From assembly GCA_024684815.1 (NCBI GenBank), contig JAIKWL010000040.1, positions 1 to 63,089 on the forward strand: 63,089 nt of DNA. The letters run 5' to 3'. The stretch is from Saccharofermentans sp. (GTDB taxonomy: Bacteria; Bacillota; Clostridia; Saccharofermentanales; Saccharofermentanaceae). The notes under the pieces are model-generated. The model was not told where the DNA came from, ran no database searches, and was given only the letters and a program-made list of their open reading frames with translations. Positions 41,398-51,265 of the stretch are shown piece by piece (the first letter of the stretch is position 1; every line of letters begins with the position of its first letter). The position numbers were made by a program, and so were the translations under genes.

Positions 41398-41976
41398 TCA
41401 GTCTTCCAGCAACAGATCTATTCTCATATTGATGTATTTTTTCAGCTGCTTTTCGTTATCAAGATCGATACCGAAGCTTTCTCTGATATCTTCTTTGCGG
41501 TATATCAGGAGCTGCATCATGGAAGAAAGTTCATAAGAGATAAGTCTGCATTCCTTATCGGTCTTTCTGCCGGCATAATGCTTTTTGACGTAAGGGAACG
41601 AGAAAGATTCTTTTCCAAGATCTCTTGCAAAGAGCACATGCCCCGTGATCGCCTTTGTGAACTTCGGATTCTCGACAAGACACTTCGCGACAATGAAGTG
41701 GAGTTTCTTAAGAAGGTCTTTCGGTGCGAGATCGGATGCGATAAGTTTTGATACTTCTGCCTCGTTAAGAAAATCCAGATACTGTTTTTGGAAAGTCTCA
41801 TACAGGAGGTTCTCTCTTGATCCGAAGCAGTAGTTGATCATGGAGGGCTTTGTTCCTGCCCTTTCCGCTATCTGTCTTGATGTCACACTAAGCGGATCGT
41901 CGGATTCCTCCATAAGGCAGAAAGCAGCTTCGATCAGTTTGTTCTTGGTTATATTGAGTTTCTCGGTTTTTTGCAT
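41398..41976 (-). CDS. TetR-family repressor
   Basis: A 192-residue regulator. N-terminal HTH: 'TKNKLIEAAFCLMEESDDPL', 'SVTSRQIAERAGTKPSMINY', 'CFGSRENLLYETFQKQYLDF'. The C-terminal ligand domain is unassigned. The nearly perfect palindrome at 41987-42010 is 10 bases before its start and is the likely operator. Its stop is one base before the PEP-dikinase-like start, so one operon responds to its ligand. If RPH-like, the ligand may be a rifamycin-type compound; not shown. Confidence 0.88.
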   Translation of the reverse strand: MQKTEKLNITKNKLIEAAFCLMEESDDPLSVTSRQIAERAGTKPSMINYCFGSRENLLYETFQKQYLDFLNEAEVSKLIASDLAPKDLLKKLHFIVAKCLVENPKFTKAITGHVLFARDLGKESFSFPYVKKHYAGRKTDKECRLISYELSSMMQLLIYRKEDIRESFGIDLDNEKQLKKYINMRIDLLLED

Positions 41977-41986
41977 GGCGGCCTCA

Positions 41987-42010
41987 CATTATTAAACATG
42001 TTCAATAATG
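41987..42010. promoter_or_regulatory. TetR operator palindrome
   Basis: A 24-base palindrome centred on ACATGT, CATTATTAAACA then TGTTCAATAATG, with one mismatched pair. It lies just upstream of the TetR start, also in the upstream region of the rightward Dabb-domain gene. Confidence 0.8.
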
Positions 42011-42097
42011 ATGATAGCACAGGTCTTTTCGCACTGCAACAAGTACGTTCTCCTGCAATGATATAATGACTTAACCCGTCATAAATGGAGGAACGAT

Positions 42098-42400
42098 ATG
42101 GTACGGCACGTTATAGTATGGACGCTCAAGGACGAATTCAGCGACAGCGAGAAGGAAGCGATAAAATCAGGGATAAAAGAAGGTCTTGAAGGACTTAAGG
42201 ACAAGATCCCCGGACTTGTTGAGATCAGGGTTTACACCGAAAAGCTCCCGAGCTCGAGCGGTGATGCAATGCTCGATTCCCTTTTCGAGAACGGGGAGGC
42301 ATTAAAGAATTATTCCTCCAATCCTTTACACGTTGAGGTAGCGGCCACAAAGGTAAGACCGTTCGTGAAGATAAGGAGCAGCTACGACTTTGAATGTTAA
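42098..42400 (+). CDS. Dabb-domain (stress-responsive A/B barrel) protein
   Basis: A 100-residue protein of the Dabb family: 'MVRHVIVWTLKDEFSDSEKE', 'GLEGLKDKIPGLVEIRVYTE' and 'HVEVAATKVRPFVKIRSSYD'. Usually a dimeric ferredoxin-like barrel; catalysis unknown for this type. TGGAGGAA ribosome site. It is divergent from tetR. Confidence 0.85.
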   Translation: MVRHVIVWTLKDEFSDSEKEAIKSGIKEGLEGLKDKIPGLVEIRVYTEKLPSSSGDAMLDSLFENGEALKNYSSNPLHVEVAATKVRPFVKIRSSYDFEC

Positions 42401-42530
42401 TATTCCGCACCTCATGATCTCCGGGACTTTGTCTGGAGCATGAGCGATCCCTTAAATCTGACAGAAAAAAAACAAGGCTTTAGGAATATAATACAAATCA
42501 GGATACTTCATTACAGAAAGGAATCTTACT

Positions 42531-42938
42531 ATGGAAGGATTAGAAAAAGTTTGCGCATTTTTGGAAAAGACAAAGACATACTATCTGGCTACAGCAGAAG
42601 GCGACCAGCCGAGAGTCAGACCTTTTGGCACAGTGCTGGTCTATGACGGAAAGCTCTATATCCAGACAGGCAAGGTAAAGCCCGTATCTAAGCAGCTTGC
42701 TGTAAATCCGAAGGCTGAGATCTGTGCTTTCGACGGCGAGACAGGCACGTGGCTCCGTGTATCCGGCGAACTCATTAACGACGATTCCCGCGATGTTAAG
42801 GTTGCTATGTTAGACAAGCACCCTGAACTCAAGTTTATGTACAGTGCTGACGACGATAACACCCAGGTGCTCTATTTCAAGGATGCAACTGCCGTATTCA
42901 GTTCATTCACAGGCGCACCCGAAACGATCAAGTTCTGA
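42531..42938 (+). CDS. Pyridoxamine 5'-phosphate oxidase-family FMN-binding protein
   Basis: A 135-residue split-barrel protein: 'FLEKTKTYYLATAEGDQPRV', 'RPFGTVLVYDGKLYIQTGKV', 'AEICAFDGETGTWLRVSGEL'. This is the small general flavin-reductase/PNPOx group, which binds FMN or heme; not the vitamin B6 enzyme proper. Ribosome site AAAGGAA. Probably a redox or heme-handling enzyme, with AKR and NudC nearby. Confidence 0.85.
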   Translation: MEGLEKVCAFLEKTKTYYLATAEGDQPRVRPFGTVLVYDGKLYIQTGKVKPVSKQLAVNPKAEICAFDGETGTWLRVSGELINDDSRDVKVAMLDKHPELKFMYSADDDNTQVLYFKDATAVFSSFTGAPETIKF

Positions 42939-43068
42939 AGTCATATATTTTTCAGGATTCTTTATGCCGTCCCGGATAAGAGTAAAACGCTCCGGGGCGG
43001 CTTTTAGTACCATAGAAAGTGTAATTGTTAGAGAGTAATTAACTCCGACAGTTGCACTTTTTATATGC

Positions 43069-44010
43069 TTACTCCCACATGCCTTTCTGCTTTATGCCTG
43101 ATGCGAGTGCCAGCTCTTCGAGCTTTGAGATCTCATCATCAGTAAGCGCCAGGGACAGGCCTTTTACCAGAGGCTCGATATGCTTTGTCTTATTGATCCC
43201 GACGATAGGTATTACTCCTTTTGAGATTGCCCAGGCGATCGCTATCTGCGACGGATCGATATCATATTTGCTGCCCAGCTCACGGATGAAATTTATGAGC
43301 GCATCAGCTTTCTTAAATTTGGATCTTCCGAACATCATGCTTCTCATCGAGAAGGCTTCAAACGGATGCGTACTGTCGTAGTGACCTGACAAAGCACCCT
43401 GCTCAAGCAGCATATAACCGAAGAAGATAATGCCGTGTTCTTTGCAGAACGACAGCGTGTCAGCTTCTCTCTCCATCGCGAAAAGGCTGTAGTGATTCTG
43501 TATAGCGTCAAGGTGAGCACCGTTCTCTTCAAGGACTTTGCATGCCAGCGCGATCTGCTCCGGACTGCCGTTCGACAGACCGATGCTTCCTATAAGACCT
43601 TCCCTGTAGCACTCAGCCATTTCCTTCATGTTGCTCTCAATGTTTTTCGGTGAATGAAGAAAATAAAGATCTGCTCTTGATATGCCTAGTCTTTCAAGGC
43701 TTGCCGTAAGAGCTTTCCTTGTCTCTCCTTCGTGGTATCTTTTTCCGGGAAAATGTTTTGTCGAGATAAATATATCCTTTTTGTCTTTTATGAAACTTCC
43801 TATGTAGGATTCGGAGGTTCCGTTTCCGTAGACTTCCGCGGTGTCCCAGGCAAGAAATCCCGCACCGTATGCTTTATCAAACACCTCCCTGAGATGTTCT
43901 TCTGAGAAGGTCTGCCCGAAAACCGTTTTCGAGCCGTTGACGCCTTTGCCCCATGACCATGTGCCGATAAGACCTGTATTAAGTGTTTTGCCGTTAAGCC
44001 CGTAATTCAT
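43069..44010 (-). CDS. Aldo/keto reductase
   Basis: A 313-residue AKR; start ATG 44010 behind GAGGTGCGGT. Catalytic tetrad: Asp and Tyr in 'FLAWDTAEVYGNGTSESYIG', Lys in 'IFISTKHFPGKRYHEGETRK' and His in 'DLYFLHSPKNIESNMKEMAE'. C-terminal 'PIVGINKTKHIEPLVKG' fits the NADPH-binding end. Substrate is not predictable. Convergent with the upstream small genes. Confidence 0.9.
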   Translation of the reverse strand: MNYGLNGKTLNTGLIGTWSWGKGVNGSKTVFGQTFSEEHLREVFDKAYGAGFLAWDTAEVYGNGTSESYIGSFIKDKKDIFISTKHFPGKRYHEGETRKALTASLERLGISRADLYFLHSPKNIESNMKEMAECYREGLIGSIGLSNGSPEQIALACKVLEENGAHLDAIQNHYSLFAMEREADTLSFCKEHGIIFFGYMLLEQGALSGHYDSTHPFEAFSMRSMMFGRSKFKKADALINFIRELGSKYDIDPSQIAIAWAISKGVIPIVGINKTKHIEPLVKGLSLALTDDEISKLEELALASGIKQKGMWE

Positions 44011-44131
44011 ACCGCACCTCTTAATTGGATTTCTGATCTTATGGTAACGCAGGTTGATGAAATATACTTTAAGCATTCTTTAATTTGTTTTTTCTGTGCT
44101 ACAATCTTGAAAAAATGAAAGCCGGAACAAC

Positions 44132-44959
44132 ATGATCCAGGATATCTACCCGCATAAACTAATCAATCACTATGACCCTGCAAAAAAGGCTGATGAGACC
44201 AGCCTCATCATTGTGATCAGGGATGGCGAAGTCCTGGTAAAAGGCGATCTTTTTCCCGAATTGAGAAACCTCGGCATCGGAAAAGAAGATCTCACATATC
44301 TGTTCTCTTTGGAAGATGAGAACGATTACTTTCTTTTCGATGTCACAGGAGATGAGGAATTTGAAGCTCCGGAAGGATATGAATTCGTAAATATCCGCGC
44401 CTTCAGACGCTCAGGCACTGCAAAGAAATACAGGGTGTTTCTTGCATATACCGCATACCAGCTCGCGCGCTGGTACAGGGATAACAGATTCTGCGGAAGG
44501 TGCGGAAAGAGAACGTTCCTTGACAGCAGGGAACGCGCTGTCCGCTGTGAATGCGGAAATGTTATATATCCCAGGATAATCCCCGCCGTGATCGTCGGTA
44601 TCACAAACGGTGACAGGATACTTGTGACCAAATACAAGACCGGATTTGCGCATTTCGCGCTCGTCGCGGGATTTACCGAGATCGGTGAGACGCTGGAAGA
44701 GACAGTCGCAAGAGAAGCGATGGAGGAGACGGGCCTTAAAGTAAAGAACATCCGTTACTACAAATCACAGCCCTGGGGGATCGTTGATGACATCCTCGTA
44801 GGTTTTTACTGCGACGTTGACGGTGATGATACGATAAAGATGGATGAAGGCGAACTCAAGATCGCCGAGTGGCGCGCAAGGGAAGATGTCGAACTCCAGC
44901 CCGATGATTACAGCCTCACAAATGAGATGATGAAGATGTTCAAAGAGGGCAAAGCCTGA
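44132..44959 (+). CDS. nudC: NAD(H) pyrophosphatase / NAD-cap decapping Nudix hydrolase
   Basis: A 275-residue NudC. Zinc ribbon 'FCGRCGKRTFLDSRERAVRC' then 'ECGNVIYPR' (four Cys) followed by 'ITNGDRILVTKYKTGFAHFA' and the Nudix box 'GFTEIGETLEETVAREAMEE' completed by 'TGLKV'. The SQPWG-type motif is 'YYKSQPWGIVDDILVGFYCD'. Hydrolyses NADH and removes NAD caps from RNA. Ribosome site is weak (GCCGGAACAAC). A small membrane protein follows 29 bases on. Confidence 0.93.
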   Translation: MIQDIYPHKLINHYDPAKKADETSLIIVIRDGEVLVKGDLFPELRNLGIGKEDLTYLFSLEDENDYFLFDVTGDEEFEAPEGYEFVNIRAFRRSGTAKKYRVFLAYTAYQLARWYRDNRFCGRCGKRTFLDSRERAVRCECGNVIYPRIIPAVIVGITNGDRILVTKYKTGFAHFALVAGFTEIGETLEETVAREAMEETGLKVKNIRYYKSQPWGIVDDILVGFYCDVDGDDTIKMDEGELKIAEWRAREDVELQPDDYSLTNEMMKMFKEGKA

Positions 44960-44988
44960 TACGGTAAACCGGTCACGGAGGACCCGGT

Positions 44989-45378
44989 ATGGAAAAGTCA
45001 TATCTCGACAGCAATGATTATGGCATAAAAGATGACGGGTATACCGAGAGACAGGCGAAGAAAGCATGTATAATCTCGCTTGTTTTGAGATATGCGTATC
45101 CGGTGGTCATCTGTATTGCTTTTGGTCTTTCTGTCGTCTTTTCTTCTAAGGATACGGAAGGAATGCAATCGATAGTAACGCTGTTTGAGCTGCCGTTTAT
45201 CCTGATATTCGTCACGTATGTGATCTCCTGGGTCCTTATGATAAAAGTCCGTTTACGCAGGTCCGATTACAGATTCGGCAAGATCTTAATGTTGCTCTAT
45301 ATCGGTGATACGGTGCTGGGGATCTTAGTTTTTATCATTCAGCTGACAATTTATTTTGCTAAGTCAGGGTTAGTATGA
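44989..45378 (+). CDS. Small hypothetical membrane protein
   Basis: A 129-residue protein. The N-terminal ~25 residues are charged, followed by three membrane helices ('LVLRYAYPVVICIAFGLSVV', 'FELPFILIFVTYVISWVLMI' and 'ILMLLYIGDTVLGILVFIIQ'). No family recognised. Ribosome site GGAGGACCC, directly after nudC, so likely cotranscribed. Converges on the metal permease gene. Confidence 0.7.
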   Translation: MEKSYLDSNDYGIKDDGYTERQAKKACIISLVLRYAYPVVICIAFGLSVVFSSKDTEGMQSIVTLFELPFILIFVTYVISWVLMIKVRLRRSDYRFGKILMLLYIGDTVLGILVFIIQLTIYFAKSGLV

Positions 45379-45392
45379 AAACCGTCCGGATA

Positions 45393-46218
45393 TCAGCCCT
45401 TGATCTTTCCGATCAATAAACACACGATGAATGCGGCAATGTCGGTAACGACGATCGTTGAACCTACGGGAGTGTCGAGCAGGATCGAGAGTATGATCCC
45501 GAACAGTGCGCAGAATACTGACAGCACAGCCGAGAATACCGTCACCGAACGGAAACTCTTAAATATCCTCATCGCTGACAGTGCGGGGAAGATTACAAGT
45601 GCGGACACGAGGAGCGATCCGACGAGGTTCATCGCGAGTACTATAATGACTGCTATTATCGTTGCGATCACGAAATTCAGGACACCGGTCTTTGTTCCGA
45701 CCGCTTTCGCAAAATTCTCATCGAATGTCACGGCGAAAAATCTGTTATACAAAGCGATAAAAGCGATTACCACAACTATGGATAAAACTATGCAGAGCAC
45801 GACTTCTGATTTTGTCAGAGTAAGGATCTTCATCGATCCGAAAAGAGACGAACAAACGTCGCCCGCAATATTGGAAGAAGTCGGAAAGATGTTCATCAGA
45901 AGATAACCGAACGCCAAAGCTCCGACAGAGATCATCGCGATTGCCGCATCGCCTTTGATCTTTGCATTCTGCCCTGACCACAAAAGAAGGATAGCGCAGA
46001 CTATCGTGACCGGGAGAGTCAGCAGCATCTGGTCAGTAAGTCCGACCACTGCCGCTATTGCCATTGCTCCGAATGCGACATGCGATAAGCCGTCACCTAT
46101 ATAAGAAAATCTCTTGAGCACGAGGATAACGCCGAGCAGTGATGAGCAAAGAGCAATAAGTACGCCTGCGATAAGTGCATATCTTACGAAAGGATAAGCG
46201 AGGTAACTGATCAACGTG

Positions 46219-46226
<8 letters not shown>
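45393..46226 (-). CDS. znuB: Metal ABC transporter permease
   Basis: A 277-residue membrane protein with about eight helices, ABC-3 family (zinc, manganese or iron uptake): 'VLKRFSYIGDGLSHVAFGAM', 'AIAAVVGLTDQMLLTLPVTI' and 'FDENFAKAVGTKTGVLNFVI'. Coupled to the ATPase gene upstream by an 8-base overlap. No periplasmic-type substrate-binding lipoprotein is found here, so the binding protein is elsewhere or shared. Metal not fixed by sequence. Confidence 0.9.
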
Positions 46227-46932
<706 letters not shown>

Positions 46933-46966
46933 GTATGCCTCATAAAAATAATATGTACGGAAGGCT

Positions 46967-46995
46967 ATTATAGGAGCACCCGTTCAGGGTGTCAA
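46967..46995 (-). promoter_or_regulatory. Perfect consensus promoter of the metal ABC operon
   Basis: Reverse strand TTGACA (46990-46995), 17-base spacer, TATAAT (46967-46972). Both hexamers are perfect. It lies 35 bases before the ATPase start. Confidence 0.9.
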
Positions 46996-46997
46996 TA

Positions 46998-47018
46998 TGA
47001 AACTGATTATCAATTTCA
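46998..47018. promoter_or_regulatory. Fur-family (Zur/Fur/MntR-like) operator
   Basis: A 21-base palindrome with arms TGAAA / TTTCA and core TGAT-T-ATCA, touching the -35 region. This is the shape of Fur-superfamily boxes (metal-dependent repression). Rest of the 47019-47268 gap to the response-regulator gene is A/T-rich with nothing recognised. Confidence 0.8.
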
Positions 47019-47268
47019 CAAAATTTGCAGATTTTGCCCCGAAAAGACGGACATTGAGTCGGACATCATTTTCGCAAGGGGTAAACGTCATAACATCGGG
47101 TAATGATTTCCTAAAAGCGGACGTTATGCCGTCAAACTTCTTTTTCCAACAGAATGAATCCGGACAACGTTATTTCCGTGGTAAAAACCTTAACTGTAAA
47201 ATCATTTTCAAATCAATACACTAACGATACACTGAATAGGTAAGATAATTGCATCGACGGAGGTTCTC

Positions 47269-47937
47269 ATGTACAGAGTATTGCTCGTTGAAGATGACAG
47301 CCAGATAAGGCAGGTCATAGGCGATTATTTCGGAAGGCGCGATCAGATCACGCTGGATTTTGCAGAGGACGGAAACACCGGTCTGAGCAAGATCCTTAAC
47401 GGGGAATATGATCTCTTCCTTCTCGACATAATGATGCCGGGCCTGGACGGCTTTGAACTCTGCAAGATCATCAGGAAGAGATCGGATAAGCCGATCGTTT
47501 TCCTCACGGGAAAGGTGAGGGAGGAAGACATCCTGTACGGCTACGAACTCGGCGCAGACGATTACATCGTAAAGCCATTTTCGATAGCGGTCCTGTACAA
47601 AAAGCTGATGGCGATCCTCGAGCGTGCAACAACTGAACATGTGGAACATAAGATCCTTGAGACCGGTCAGATAACATTAGACCCCCTGAGATTTGAAGTA
47701 CGCGTGGCAGGGGATGTCGTGGATCTTCCGCCCAAGGAATATCAGATCTTAAAGTACATGATGGAACACCCGGGTGTTGCAGTAACGAGAAAACTCCTGC
47801 TTGCCGTTGCCTGGGGAGGAGATGACTTCATCTCCGAAAGGGTTATCGATAACCGCGTCAAGAACCTCCGGAAAAAACTTCGAAAAGACGGAGCCCGTAT
47901 CAAGACATTGATAGGTGTCGGATACAGGTTCGATTAA
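47269..47937 (+). CDS. OmpR-family response regulator
   Basis: A 222-residue regulator. Receiver: 'MYRVLLVEDDSQIRQVIGDY', phospho-Asp in 'YDLFLLDIMMPGLDGFELCK', Lys in 'LGADDYIVKPFSIAVLYKKL'. Winged-helix: 'LPPKEYQILKYMMEHPGVAV', 'RVIDNRVKNLRKKLRKDGAR', 'IKTLIGVGYRFD'. Ribosome site GGAGG eight bases before ATG. Paired with the histidine kinase 44 bases downstream. Confidence 0.95.
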   Translation: MYRVLLVEDDSQIRQVIGDYFGRRDQITLDFAEDGNTGLSKILNGEYDLFLLDIMMPGLDGFELCKIIRKRSDKPIVFLTGKVREEDILYGYELGADDYIVKPFSIAVLYKKLMAILERATTEHVEHKILETGQITLDPLRFEVRVAGDVVDLPPKEYQILKYMMEHPGVAVTRKLLLAVAWGGDDFISERVIDNRVKNLRKKLRKDGARIKTLIGVGYRFD

Positions 47938-47981
47938 GGAGCGTCCGGCAAGGACGGCCGCAAACGGGGAGGAGTTACATC

Positions 47982-49709
47982 ATGAAAAGGAAGAAGTATT
48001 TCCATTTTGCGATCGGAAGGGTGATAGCAGGTCTTATTATCGGTGCCGTGATATTCGGCGTGACAGTTGTGAATTTTTCGAACATTTACGACAGTTCAGT
48101 GGAGAACGGATATATCAACCGCCAGGATTCTTATAAGAAGCTTATCGAGAACTATTCCAACGGTAAATACGATGAAACTTTTTTAGAGATCATTACGAAT
48201 ATTTATTATGCGGACTATATCAGGTTCGCGAAGATCAATGACGACGGAAGCATTGAGCCTGTTTATGAGACTAATTACGGCATCATTCCGGTTGAAGACA
48301 GCTTGCACCTTTGGTACGACATTACGAAAGACGAGACCTTGCTCGCACAGGGCAAAAAGTCCATCACGTTAAATGACAGCGACTGGGTTATCGAATATAA
48401 GAAATGCGATGAGGCATGGCAGTTAGGTGATATCATCGACACAAGGTATACAAACAGCTGGGATCTTTGTGCTTCCGACTTTGGGTACGGCGGTTACTAT
48501 TCAAACAAATTCTTTTATGTAGCAACTGAATTAAGCGGATTTCTGGCATATGGCCAGCCCGTGATCGAGTCTCACTATGTTGATGGTGATACTCTTCATA
48601 TCGGCAAGGTATCACAGGTCGGTTACGAACCGTTTTTTTCAAGGCCTTTCGCAAAGAAATGGGATTTTACCGACAGCTCCAAAGCAGATCTCTACGTCAC
48701 TGTAGATGAGGAAGGTTTTGCCGACGAACTTTATATGTACAGAAAAGCAGACCGTCCGGATGCATTTTTAAATGATCTCGGGATGATCTTCCTTGCAGAT
48801 AACTTCAATGATCTCAGGAGTGAGTTTGACAGAAGATTCGGAGACGATTACGACTGGGATTACGATCTCGATTACACCGATTATTACGCATACGGCGGAC
48901 CGGACAACACGCATGATGATGAGTACAAATACTCCATAACCACACACCGCGAAGGCGGCATAACAAGAGGCATCATCAACGTATACAAGATCAACGGCCA
49001 GCAGTACATGGTTGAATTCGTTATGACAACACTGCTTTTTGAGGATTTCTATGAACCTTTCCTGATACTCTTTGCGATCGTTCTCTTTATCCTCTGCGCC
49101 GGCATAGCCCTGCTTACGGCGATAAGGCCGTACAGTCAGTACAAGAAGGCATATGAGAATAACATCTTCAAGAACAATCTCATCGACAGCCTTGCACATA
49201 ACATGAAGACTCCTCTGCAGATACTGGGAGGATATGCCGAGAACCTCAAAGATGTTCAGGGAGGCGAAGAAAAGGACCGTTATGCAGATCAGATCCTTGC
49301 CAAGACCAATGAGATGAACAAGGATATAGAGGCTATCCTTAAGACCGCCGAAAAATCCGACATGAAACTTGTAAAGTCTTCTGTCCGTTCATGTTTTGAT
49401 GATGCAGCGAAAAAATCAGGTGCAGAACTTGATATCGCAGGTGACCGTGAGATCAGGATGGATAAGGATTACTTCTGCCAGGCTCTGTACTGCCTTGTGG
49501 ATAATGCAAACAGATATAAGACCGAAGGCTCGGGGATCGATGTAAAGATCGGCAAGAAGGAAATCGTTATCAGAAATAAGACGGATGCCGGGAAATTCAC
49601 TTCGGGTACGGGACTCGCGCTTGCCGGAAGGATACTTGAGCAGCACAGGTTAAAGCTTAATACAAAACTCGAAAACGGTGTTTTCGAAGCCGCGATAACT
49701 AAGAAATAA
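47982..49709 (+). CDS. Sensor histidine kinase
   Basis: A 575-residue sensor. Two membrane helices ('FAIGRVIAGLIIGAVIFGVT' and ~350-375 'PFLILFAIVLFILCAGIALL') enclose a large outside domain (~40-345) with an acidic Tyr/Asp-rich segment ('RFGDDYDWDYDLDYTDYYAY'). Kinase core: phospho-His in 'LIDSLAHNMKTPLQILGGYA', N-box 'YCLVDNANRYK', and a weak G-box ('GKFTSGTGLALAGRILEQHR'); the classic DxGxG G1 box is not clear. The acidic outside segment might sense metal or cationic peptides; the metal transporter nearby is only suggestive. Confidence 0.92.
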   Translation: MKRKKYFHFAIGRVIAGLIIGAVIFGVTVVNFSNIYDSSVENGYINRQDSYKKLIENYSNGKYDETFLEIITNIYYADYIRFAKINDDGSIEPVYETNYGIIPVEDSLHLWYDITKDETLLAQGKKSITLNDSDWVIEYKKCDEAWQLGDIIDTRYTNSWDLCASDFGYGGYYSNKFFYVATELSGFLAYGQPVIESHYVDGDTLHIGKVSQVGYEPFFSRPFAKKWDFTDSSKADLYVTVDEEGFADELYMYRKADRPDAFLNDLGMIFLADNFNDLRSEFDRRFGDDYDWDYDLDYTDYYAYGGPDNTHDDEYKYSITTHREGGITRGIINVYKINGQQYMVEFVMTTLLFEDFYEPFLILFAIVLFILCAGIALLTAIRPYSQYKKAYENNIFKNNLIDSLAHNMKTPLQILGGYAENLKDVQGGEEKDRYADQILAKTNEMNKDIEAILKTAEKSDMKLVKSSVRSCFDDAAKKSGAELDIAGDREIRMDKDYFCQALYCLVDNANRYKTEGSGIDVKIGKKEIVIRNKTDAGKFTSGTGLALAGRILEQHRLKLNTKLENGVFEAAITKK

Positions 49710-49808
49710 CAGGAGAATAAGCAGGAATAGAAAACAATCCCCCGAATGCAGGTTTTGCCCTTTGTGTTACAATAGCGGACAGGACTTCTGCATGAGGGGG
49801 ATCATTCT

Positions 49809-50453
49809 GTGAAAAGCAGCACCAGACTTATTATCGTTTCATGTCTTGCACTGGCAATACCGTTGTTGTGCGGATATTTTATGAGAGACCTTTTGTTTAA
49901 AGGTGTTGTTGCGACTTATGAAGAAGCTGCTCTCAACCAGTCCGAATACAGGGACAAGTGGATCTCTTATGAAGTCATTGCCTGCTTCGGAGAATATGCG
50001 GAATCAACAGAGACACATTATTTTATCCCCACAGGACATGAATATTACTATCTTGTATGGATGGAGGACGGCTCGATCATGCCTTTGTCGGTTTCAAAGA
50101 AGTCTGACAAGGAATACCTTGATGCTCTTTCCGATGCAACATACGATTACTGCGATTATAAAACGGATTATATCGATATGGAGCCGAGGACCTTCATAGG
50201 TACCGTCACCACACAGGATTCGGAGATCCTCGGATATTATAACGAGACGCTCGATTATATGGGGACCAGCGAAGCAAACGGCTGGACGATACGTTATACG
50301 CTTCTTGACTGCACATCCACACGCGGCGGTACTATTGCGCTTGTCTGCGCTGTCATGCTGATCCCGATACTGGGTTTTGTTACTGCTTTTACAACTGCCC
50401 GAAAAGAGAAAAAGAAGGTCGAGAACCAGGAAGAGACATTCCTGCCCAAGTAA
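49809..50453 (+). CDS. Hypothetical membrane protein
   Basis: A 214-residue protein starting at GTG 49809 behind GAGGGGGAT. One N-terminal membrane helix ('LIIVSCLALAIPLLCGYFMR'), an outside domain of ~140 residues, a second helix near the C-terminus ('TIALVCAVMLIPILGFVTAF') and a basic tail ('TTARKEKKKVENQEE'). No family recognised. Follows the two-component genes by ~100 bases and points the same way, so may belong to their response. Confidence 0.65.
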   Translation: MKSSTRLIIVSCLALAIPLLCGYFMRDLLFKGVVATYEEAALNQSEYRDKWISYEVIACFGEYAESTETHYFIPTGHEYYYLVWMEDGSIMPLSVSKKSDKEYLDALSDATYDYCDYKTDYIDMEPRTFIGTVTTQDSEILGYYNETLDYMGTSEANGWTIRYTLLDCTSTRGGTIALVCAVMLIPILGFVTAFTTARKEKKKVENQEETFLPK

Positions 50454-50477
50454 GGGAACTGCCCGGGAAGAAGATGC

Positions 50478-51086
50478 TTAGGCAAAGAAGTGGTTTACGA
50501 TAGGTGTGATGAGCCTTGCGTTGTCCTCGTTGAGCGAACAGGAGAACGCGGGCTTTTTCTCATCTTTTAAGAAGATCTGGGCAAAATTGCTCATATAACC
50601 GCTGGTGTTTGAAGCGTGGCCGAAATTGCTCTTATCAATGACTATGGTCTTCTTTTTCTTCTCATAAACGATCCTGTCTTTAGTGATCTCAAGACCGCAT
50701 ATTTTGGCTGTGGCGCCGTTTTCGATCCTGTCTGTAAGTCTCTCGCAGACTTTTCTTATAACGATGTCGTACATGGGTTCCGCAACGACATCGTACTCGT
50801 TCTTGATCCGCTTATAAGTGCCCATTCCGTAAGCGGAATAACCGTTACGGCTGAACTTGTGTTTGGTGCCGTCGTATGTCGTGAACGTGAAGTTATATGT
50901 GAAGGATTTGCTGAAATAAAAGTAGATCATGGATGACTGGTTCAGAGCGGCTGCCTGAACGATGGCTATGTCATCGTATTTTACGACATCGCCGTTCATA
51001 TCGACGAAAGTGTCATAAAAGGTTAATGTCTTTCTGTCCTTGTCGTAAGGCACAACAAGCCTGCCGTCTTCTGTCAGATCGATCAT
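50478..51086 (-). CDS. Hypothetical soluble protein
   Basis: A 202-residue protein with no signal peptide. Beta-rich composition ('DRKTLTFYDTFVDMNGDVVK', 'MIYFYFSKSFTYNFTFTTYD', 'GYSAYGMGTYKRIKNEYDVV', 'KPAFSCSLNEDNARLITPIV'), reminiscent of PH-like or lipocalin-type cytosolic domains, but no clear match. It converges on the membrane protein with 25 bases between, and the next gene to the right encodes a zinc-ribbon protein. Function unknown. Confidence 0.65.
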   Translation of the reverse strand: MIDLTEDGRLVVPYDKDRKTLTFYDTFVDMNGDVVKYDDIAIVQAAALNQSSMIYFYFSKSFTYNFTFTTYDGTKHKFSRNGYSAYGMGTYKRIKNEYDVVAEPMYDIVIRKVCERLTDRIENGATAKICGLEITKDRIVYEKKKKTIVIDKSNFGHASNTSGYMSNFAQIFLKDEKKPAFSCSLNEDNARLITPIVNHFFA

Positions 51087-51265
51087 CTTTTCATTCTCCG
51101 TAAAGCACTTTTCGAAAACATATCAAAACAGAGATAAGTCTACTTATTTGGAAAATCCAAGTCAACAAATGTTCATCTAAGGTTAAAAGTATCTGCCTTG
51201 ATTTTACTTTAAGACTCGAATATCCTTTTGATGTTTTAAGTTTTGTCAAAACGGAGGAATAAATA

